DNA from: Datisca glomerata
Lineage: Eukaryota > Streptophyta > Magnoliopsida > Cucurbitales > Datiscaceae
DNA: 64,000 nt
NCBI GenBank assembly: GCA_003255025.1
Contig: QANY01008653.1
Span: forward strand, 579,611-643,610
Direction: 5' to 3'
Shown here: positions 56,745-64,000 of the stretch, piece after piece
How the letters are laid out: the number at the start of each line of letters is the position of its first letter
How positions within the stretch are numbered: the stretch's first letter is position 1
The notes under the pieces: generated by a model
Databases searched by the model: none
The model's input: the letters and a program-made list of their open reading frames with translations, nothing else
Told to the model about the DNA's origin: nothing
Program-made: the position numbers and the translations under genes

Positions 56745-59300
56745 CAGAAAAATGTTAAAAAACACAGCTATGGATTTAAGAGAGGATAGGATACTTCTGC
56801 CCAGAAATCCCAGAAGTTCAGAGCTCTCACTGCAAACTCCATCTGCTAAACAAGTAACACTGATTCTTCATGAAAAGATCTGTATCTACGAGTGATCGTT
56901 GCTAGAGAGTGTAGATTGAAAATATCATGCCAGCTCAGGTTTTTAAAGCGAGGAAATGTTTTGAGTCTATGTCTTTTGGACATTTTTAGTAGTTTGAAGT
57001 ACTTGAGATTCAATGTCATAAACAGATTCATGTTCTTCTATCCTGATATGGTATCTAAGATGTAAAGCTCTGTATAAAAAGATATCATACATAGCATTCT
57101 ACACTACTGAAGAAGACTAGAATAATCACAAGGCCGTTTATCTGCACGATTGTTTTGTTTGGGTAGTTCACGTTCACTACAAACCTCGCCTATTATTTGT
57201 ATCTATGCGGTAAGCAAATGCCGAAGAACAGGATTAAGATCCTTGCGGGATCAGATCAGGATCCTCTCCTTATTCTTTAGAATACATTTCCTTGTTCTTT
57301 AGAATAAGAGTGTCTTGTCCAATTTAGGCCGTTAACTTAAATCTCAACGACTCATATTAAACTTAAAAAGAAAAAGGCAAAAAAATTCACATCACTATTC
57401 TTTGTTTAATTGATCCAGCTAAGATGGATGGTGCAATGGCGAAACATGATTTGTCGTCTAGGACAAGCTTCAACAGCACTTTCTATAACTGCAACCTGTA
57501 CTGTCATGTCGTTCTTTGGCCAAAGCTTTAGCATGGTTCGGCACAGTGATGATTGATGTTAGATGCAGATGCTCAAGGCAAAAATAACACGTCGTAACGT
57601 TTGGTAGACGCCAACAACATGTCGTTCATCCTTAGCTTATCCTATGATATGAGTGGCTCTGGCTTCTCAATTATTTTAGGAGTTGTTCCATCTAATTGGT
57701 CTATGTTAGATCAAAATATGGTTGAAAATCCTTTCTTTTTCAATTCAATTGCTCTTTTCATTTTGAGAAAGAAAATATATTTATCAATATATTTTTTCTT
57801 TTACACATTCATTTCAACAACAAACAATGAAGAATGACCATTCATCAGGATCATCAGGGATAATAAATAAATAGAGTATTATTCGATAAATAAAATACAT
57901 ATATTTTTTGGTCAAATATATTGTTTTTAAGTTGACGTATTATTTAAGGTGTGTAATCGAAAATGAATAATACACGAATAATATGTTTTATCTAACAATT
58001 CTCGTGAATCTTTTATAAAGATTCAGAAATTGATGGTAGAATACAGCTTTTAAAAATGTGGCGTACTATACACTTATATAAGCAAATTAACTAACAATGG
58101 TAATGACTCATAAATAAAATCCATAACATAACAGACTCATGTATTAATATATTTTTAATGCATATTTAGATCACAATGATTAAAAATTATAATAAATTTA
58201 AATTGATTAAGTGATATATGAATTATTTAATATACTTATAAAATGGATGAACTAAAAATGACAAATCATTATTTGGTTTATTAAAAACTTATATAAATCG
58301 TAATTTGTCTAAAATTAATCTTGTTTTATAGAAATTAACTAGACATTGAAATGTTTCAAGAAAAAAAAATAGACATTTGGAAAATAAGAGCGATCTGTAT
58401 TCACGTTACCGGTAGGTGAGATCTCACTCACTGTCACTGGGCCCATCACAATTTTTAATTGGAAACGTCTACGCTAAGATAATTAATTCTCTGATTGGAA
58501 AATCAGAGCCGTACGATGATCATTGACTTTAATATTCCGCCTGGCTTCGCGCTAAAATGTTATAATCTGTTCTTTTTGTTCATTGCGTAACAACCCCGGT
58601 GCTTACTGCTTTGCTTTGCAATCACACACGGGAAACCAAAAGCTAGCAATTTTGAATTTTCTGGTCTTTTAAACAAATAATAATAGCGGTCTTTTGTTAG
58701 TCAGGCCATTTCTGCTTCTCTATTTTTTGAGGGGTTTGTGGTATGTCCTTGAGTGATGAGTCCTTCGTAATTTTGTATTCATCGTTTTTTAATATGTTTT
58801 ACATATGATGAAAAAAACACTCCTTACATAATACCTAATATAAAAAATATCGCTCGTTTTATTCTCAATTTTAAATTAAAATTATTTTTTTAATATTTAA
58901 ACTATAATTCATTTAAATCTAAAAGTCGATTTATATTTTGAATTAAAAAATGGTTGGATCAGATTGATTATAGTGATAATATTATCGTTGTACATCTTAA
59001 CTAACATATTTTTAATATAATGAACTTAGAGCAGCATATATACATTTAGACAGACTAGAAGATGAATTTTTCCTTAATTTTATAGACAAAATGTTTTTTT
59101 TTTCACATCCCCAGTTAAATATAAACAAATCACTAAAATACTTTGGCTTAAAAAATATCTTGATACAAAAATCTTGTTCAGGTATCACATCTCTCTTTAA
59201 TAAGTCATAACTTGTTATAAACGCAATTAAAAATCTAAATCACCACCTGAGTTTAGCAAAAAAATAAAAAAATAAATAAAACAAACACCGAATTACCTAC
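56745..59300. other. Intergenic region between the DUF2358 and BPS1 genes
   Basis: Holds the DUF2358 3' UTR (to about 57100), then AT-rich DNA. A 78-codon open frame at 57601-57837 has no motif. Poly-A/T tracts occur throughout. No transposon end could be supported. The BPS1 promoter probably lies in 58400-59300. Confidence 0.55.
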
Positions 59301-60530
59301 CATTTATACTCTCACCCACATGTCTTTCTCATTCCCTTGCATACCTTACCCGGTCACTTTATCAACGGCCCCCTCCTTTGCCTTGACAAACTCTTCATCA
59401 CCACATGCCCGTTTTCAACGTTGCCGACTAGGAGGACATTTCCTAGAAATTTCCACTACTTTCCTGCGTTTAACAGAGTTGGGTATGAAATTTCCTCTTC
59501 TCCCATCTGATATTCAATTTCTTTCTCAAGTTTTCTTTTTTTATTTCAATTGTAGATGCATTTTGCTTTGCTTTAGTAAATCATCTTCTGCTTCTTTACA
59601 GTTTGGAAAAGGATCGGTGGGATTATTGTTTAGCCATTGTTTCAGGCTTTTGATTTGTAGATCTAACGCTCAGGTGAGATATATATTGATGCTTATCATT
59701 ACTTTTTTGCTCTAGTGATGTTGGGCTTATATTTCTGTTCATTTCTGAGATTAGGTGGAGATGTTTTTCATTTTTCTATGCGAAATATGTGTTTTCTTGT
59801 GATTAAATTTGGTTTTGCTGTGTAAGTTTGGCCTCTTGAGGTTGTATATGAGGAGGATTTGATAGATCAAAGACTTTAGCTTTTTTCTATCTAATTGATC
59901 TGATTTCCAAGAAAATATAAGGTAGGTAATATGTTCTGGTGGATGTTTCAAATTTTCTGTTGTTTCTTTGTGGTTTCTTATAACAGAGTTATTCATGAGA
60001 TGAGTGTTTATTTTTTTAGGTTATTGTATGAAGTCATCTTTATTTCAACTTCTGCTGAAGTTGGGTTTACCAAAGATAGCTTTATTTCTGTTGTAATTTT
60101 TGCCTGAGAATATTGGATAACATCATTGTTATTTCATATATGTTTGGTCCATTTGTTGATATGTAAGTAAAGAATTGAAGAGATTAGTTTGTTTTGGTAA
60201 GTATTATAAGGAACTTAAGGTTAATACTTCATAGTTGCTCCATATAGGATATATTATAATGTAAATTTTGCTTTACTAAGTACCTGGTTCGAATATGCGT
60301 ATGATTTTCTTATAATATTGTATCACATTTTTGTAACAAGAGCACATGATATGAGTAATTCGATTGCATCAATTGATTAGAGTTTTGATACCATGCAGTT
60401 GATTTCATTTCAGAGGAGGTTGTGACATTCATATGTTATAAAAATGTCTTTCAGATATATGATTGGATTCAATCATGTCTCGTGAGTTTTCATATAATTT
60501 ATCTGAATGGTATCTCTTACTTGCTGCAGT
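59300..60530 (+). promoter_or_regulatory. BPS1 5' UTR exon and leader intron
   Basis: CCATTTATACTCTC near 59300 is TATA-like. A CT- and C-rich exon-like stretch to about 59480 ends at GAGTTGG before GTATGAAATTTCC, a possible donor. A T-rich intron of about 1.05 kb ends TTGCTGCAG at 60530, sixteen bases before the start codon. A long 5' UTR intron is inferred from these signals; the transcription start is not visible. Confidence 0.45.
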
Positions 60531-60545
60531 GAATAGTGTATAAAA

Positions 60546-61559
60546 ATGAGTCGTCCACAGGAACCTCACCGATCCTTTTTCCCTTTCGGGAATCCTTTTC
60601 GAATGATATCCCCCAAGGGTTCTCAAATATCTCCAAGATTTGTTGCAGTGCTGAATGCCTTCGAGGAAGCCTTATCAAGTAGACTGAAAAAGCTTAGCCT
60701 CAAAAGCAAGGATGATGTACCCAGCTTCTCATGGATGAAATTAGCAATACAGATACTATGTGAAACTCATAACGACATTAAAATATTGATGACCGAGCTA
60801 GATCTCCCTGTGTCTGATTGGGACGAGAAATGGATAGATGTTTACCTCGACATAAGTGTAAAGTTGCTCGATGTATGCAACGCCTTTACCTCTGAGCTTT
60901 CCCGGTTAAACCAAGGAAATCTTATACTTCAATGTGTCTCATATAATCTAGAATCCGGCACTTCAGAGCAGCTTAACCGGGCCCGTTCTTCATTAGATGG
61001 ATGGAAACTGCATATAAGCTCCAAGAGTTCTAGAGTTGAGAACTGCTTCACCATTTTAGACAGTCTTGTGCAATCACTCAATCTTCCAAAGGTTAAGAAC
61101 TCAGCCAAAGGCAAGGTTCTGATGCGAGCTATGTACGGAGTAAAAGTGGTTACCGTATTTTTCTGTAGTGTGTTTACTTCTGCCTTCTCAGGTTCTGCCA
61201 AAAGATTGTTAGATCTGAATGTAGCTGATACCTATGGCTGGGCTCAAGCTTTTACTGACATTCAAACAACTGTAAATAGGGAAATGAGAAACACATTGTG
61301 TAACGGAAGATATACAGCTCTGAAGGAGTTGGAGGGAGCTGATTCTTGTGTAATCAAATTATCTACTGAGATTCAAAACGATATCGGAACTACCAAAACC
61401 GAAGGGTTTAAGAATTCTGTTACAGAGTTGGGAAGGAGGACAGAAGATCTTTCGCGATGTATAGATGAGCTGACAAAGGAAGTGGATGGCTTCTTCCATA
61501 TCATTTTAGTGGGACGGGATGCGCTATTATCGAATCTAAGAGCTAACGGAACTTTATAA
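60546..61559 (+). CDS. BPS1: BYPASS1 (BPS1)-like protein
   Basis: A single coding exon of 337 residues, the length and one-exon layout expected for plant BPS1. Loss of BPS1 in Arabidopsis lets roots over-produce a mobile signal that arrests shoot growth; its biochemical role is unknown. The N-terminus MSRPQEPHRSFFPFGNPF followed by a basic SPKGSQISP stretch is typical. The helical block LCETHNDIKILMTELDLPVS, DWDEKWIDVYLDISVKLLD and CNAFTSELSRLNQGN is the family signature. A hydrophobic segment at about residues 200-216 (VKVVTVFFCSVFTSAFSG) may span or touch a membrane. The C-terminal half is predicted helical, ending in acidic/hydrophobic heptads around LSRCIDELTKEVDGFF. Context at the ATG (AAAATGAGT) is normal, and the leader probably contains an intron. 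No breaks. Confidence 0.92.
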   Translation: MSRPQEPHRSFFPFGNPFRMISPKGSQISPRFVAVLNAFEEALSSRLKKLSLKSKDDVPSFSWMKLAIQILCETHNDIKILMTELDLPVSDWDEKWIDVYLDISVKLLDVCNAFTSELSRLNQGNLILQCVSYNLESGTSEQLNRARSSLDGWKLHISSKSSRVENCFTILDSLVQSLNLPKVKNSAKGKVLMRAMYGVKVVTVFFCSVFTSAFSGSAKRLLDLNVADTYGWAQAFTDIQTTVNREMRNTLCNGRYTALKELEGADSCVIKLSTEIQNDIGTTKTEGFKNSVTELGRRTEDLSRCIDELTKEVDGFFHIILVGRDALLSNLRANGTL

Positions 61560-61880
61560 AGCAGATTGTTTGATATTAGCAATGTAGGAAAGAGTAAGGG
61601 TGTGAGTTGATGTTCTAAATCTTCTGCAATTTTTTTTTCAAAGCTAAATCTTCTGCTAATTAGCTTGATGTATTTTGCTTTATTTTGTACTTGCAGTGGC
61701 TACAACTATGTAAATGGGTTTGTGCTATGGGAAGGAAATTACTGTAATGACTCATAATTATATATTTAAAATATGTCATTTGCTCTTATTTTCCCGGTCT
61801 TTACTTGCGTTGTTTATATCATCTATATAATAGGAATTGTTTACCATCTTTTAGTGAATTTTTCATGAACTAAAATATTT
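61560..61880 (+). other. BPS1 3' flank
   Basis: Probable 3' UTR with TTTGTACTTG and AATAA-type signals near 61770, and AT-rich DNA up to the LINE. No other feature seen. Confidence 0.5.
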
Positions 61881-61889
61881 TGGTTAGAT

Positions 61890-64000
61890 TATGTTTCTTA
61901 TTCAATTTATTCACAGCATTCACCCAACAAAGGCACCTGGTTTTGACAACCGATGCCTTCTTTACTCAAAATTGGGCTGGTACGTTGGTGAATGATTTAC
62001 TTTCCTTGAATTTATTGCCTGACGAGATTAAGTTGGTGAATGATTTATTTTTCTTGAATTTATTGCTTGACGAGATTAATTCCACTATTATTGTTTTGAT
62101 CCCTAAAGTTCAATCATATATCACCCTATTAGCCTTTGTAATGTGATTTACAAGGTGATTTAAAAAATTCTTACTAATAGGATGATGGGGTGATTGACAA
62201 AATTATTGGCGTTAGCTAATCTGCTTTTGTTTCGGGAAGATATATCTCTAATAATATTCTTATCGCGCACGAAATTCTCCATTCTTTTTTGGTTAAAAAA
62301 CGTGGGACGGTGGACTTCTCCGCTATTAAATTAAATTTGTCTGAGGCATATGACATGGTCGAATGAGATTTTTTTAGGAAGCCATGATGAAATGGGATTC
62401 TCTGCCAAATTGTGTAACTGGATTTATAAATGCACCTCCTATGTGCCTTTTTGTGTTAATGTTAATGAGAATCTTAGTAAGGCCTTTAGACCTTCTCGGG
62501 ATTTGCGTCAAGGTGATCCATCATCTCCTTTTTTGTTTCTTATTTGTCCTGAGCTCTGTTCCGAGCTTCTTCACGATATAGTGTTTAATAAGAAATATTT
62601 GGGGTTAGATACTGATTTTAGGTTGTCTAAAAAAGTAATTTTTAATAAATTGGTGGTTTGAAAAGTTACTTTCTTCGACGGATCTTGAAGTTCTTATAAA
62701 AGCCATCGCTCTCTCTATTCCTAATTACACCAAGTCTTGCTTTAAAGTTCCTATCTCCTTATGTAAAAGATTTGTAGTCACCTTGCCAGTTATTAGTGGA
62801 ATACTTCTCCTTTTAAATCGAGAATTCATTAGAGTACATGGGATACTCTTTGGTGTAAAAAAGCGAAAGGCGCATTGGCTTTAAGGACCTCTCTTGCTTT
62901 AATTTGGCCCTTCTTGCCAAGCAAGGATGGAGACTTATTTCTAATCTTGATTCGCTTCTTCATTTGGTTTTGAAGAGTAAATATTTTTGTAATTGTGATT
63001 TTATGGATGCCTCGATTGGCTCTGAACCTTCATGGGATTGGAGGAGCCTCAATGTGGGGAGGAAAATTTTAGCTCATGGGATTAGATGTTTTGTCGGAAA
63101 GTGTGATAAGATCCAGATTTGGGAGGATGCTTGAATTTTGTGCCTGTTACATTCAAAAGCTTTGTCTCTAAGCGCTGAAGAGTTTTCTCGTGTGAAAGAG
63201 TTGTTATTGGACAATGGGATGGAGTGGGACTATCATAAATTAAACATGGTTTGTTTTTTGGCTGAGAATGTAGATGCCATTCTTAAAATTTCTATCAGTC
63301 ACTTTAGAGCGGATGATAGACTAGGTTGGCATTATTGCAAAAATGATATTTATGCTGTCAAATCTGGGTATGATATAGCGGTCTTTCTTCAGAAAAAATG
63401 GTATTCCTTCGTAAGTCTATGGTGGGTATGTGCAGTAGAGTAAGGAATAATATTCAGGTTTAGAAGCTTAAGGTGCCCCAAGTTAAATGATTTTGTATGG
63501 AGATGTATTAATAATTATATTGCCTGCAAAATTAATTTAACTAGGAAGGGGTTGAATATTAATTCTGATTGCTCTCTTTGTGGAAGGGAGGTGGAAACGA
63601 CTATTCATGTATTTTTTTAGATGCCCTTTGCATCTAAATTTTGGTTTGCTAGGCCGCTTGGTCTTTACTCAGACAGATTGGAGGGGAATTCTTTTGTAGA
63701 AATTTGGTCCACTGCTACTATTTTTCTGCATAACTTTGCTAAGGATTCGGTTCATAAGAATTCCTTGATTATTTGGTTTGCTTTGGTCTGTGGAGAATTT
63801 GGAAAATTAGGAACAACAAGTGCTTTAATGATATTGACTTAAACCCTTTGGATGCTATTTCTATGGTGGATAGGCATATTAATTCTCTTTCCCACATTGT
63901 CTTCGGCATAGCTTCGTCGTCCAATCTCTGGAAACACAGGAAAAACTACATCAAACAATGGTGAAAACCGCACCAAATGCGAGGCAATGTCTGGTTGGAC
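61890..64000 (+). pseudogene. Decayed L1-type LINE, 5'-truncated, running off the window
   Basis: In order on +: HPTKAPGFDN-like start of the RT domain (61922); STIIVLIPKV; FVSGRYISNNILIAHEILHS; AIKLNLSEAYDMVE; FSAKLCNWIYKC; then DLRQGDPSSPFLFLICPEL (62500). The Y/F-ADD catalytic box that should follow is absent, and from 62660 sequence jumps to the RT thumb (LALLAKQGWRLISN, SWDWRSLNVGRKIL). The zf-RVT region (PKLNDFVWRCINN, CSLCGREVETTIHVFF) and RIWKIRNNKCFN follow, with a possible RNase H linker up to the window end. Frameshifts and stops occur about every 100-300 bp. The endonuclease half is missing at the left, as in 5'-truncated LINE copies. It is not part of BPS1. Confidence 0.85.

Noticed and set aside
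60283..60300. GGTTCGAAT as a tRNA box B
   Set aside because: No box A at the right distance and no stem pairing; it lies in the BPS1 leader intron.
60929..61201. 90-codon open frame antisense to BPS1
   Set aside because: Shadow of the conserved BPS1 coding sequence.
62350..62661. Functional reverse transcriptase
   Set aside because: The catalytic YADD/FADD box is missing, frameshifts break the domain, and the endonuclease half is absent.

Overview
The window is nuclear DNA of a flowering plant, most likely a eudicot. It is AT-rich, its genes carry many introns with plant-type GT...AG borders, and the four convincing genes match plant-specific or plastid-targeted families. About two thirds of the window is transposon and repeat sequence. 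There are no bacterial-style operons, CRISPR arrays or viral genomes.

Intact host genes, all on the + strand: a plastid ribosomal protein uL5c gene (RPL5, three exons, 32227-34423); a sphingoid long-chain-base kinase gene (LCBK2-like, twelve exons, 52188-55105); a plastid-type DUF2358 gene (five exons, 55653-56744); and a BYPASS1-like gene with one coding exon (BPS1, 60546-61559). I checked every exon border for reading phase, and all four frames stay open to a stop.

Repeat layout from left to right. 540-2309: deleted Ty3/gypsy remnant with two LTR ends joined head to head. 3985-9344: decayed PIF/Harbinger-like element with a Myb/SANT-like ORF1, split by a 3.0-kb foldback element (4112-7148) that has a perfect 9-bp target duplication. 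10115-12045: LTR pieces and a LINE fragment. 12374-14690: a retrotransposon gag zinc knuckle cut by a 1982-bp solo LTR. 14891-20480: an LTR-type repeat carrying a nested solo LTR and a Harbinger MITE. 21500-25200: fragments of at least three host genes (HD-ZIP III, ZF-HD, a WD40 E3-ligase type), all on the - strand. 26637-27301: an inverted-repeat MITE. 29390-32089: a second foldback copy whose end lies about 140 bp upstream of the RPL5 start codon. 36240-37770: the 3' end of a Ty1/copia element. 39331-44560: hAT-like MITEs, tandem repeats and a second copy of the 14.9-kb LTR repeat. 45086-45973: a hAT deletion derivative. 48132-50489: a non-autonomous CACTA element carrying a serine carboxypeptidase fragment. 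50500-51600: another LTR. 61900-64000: a decayed LINE running off the window.

The host genes do not form a pathway; the window is a normal gene-poor plant segment. Its most unusual contents are the foldback family built of TACACGAT-type palindrome clusters, the gene-capturing CACTA element, and the cluster of transcription-factor fragments.
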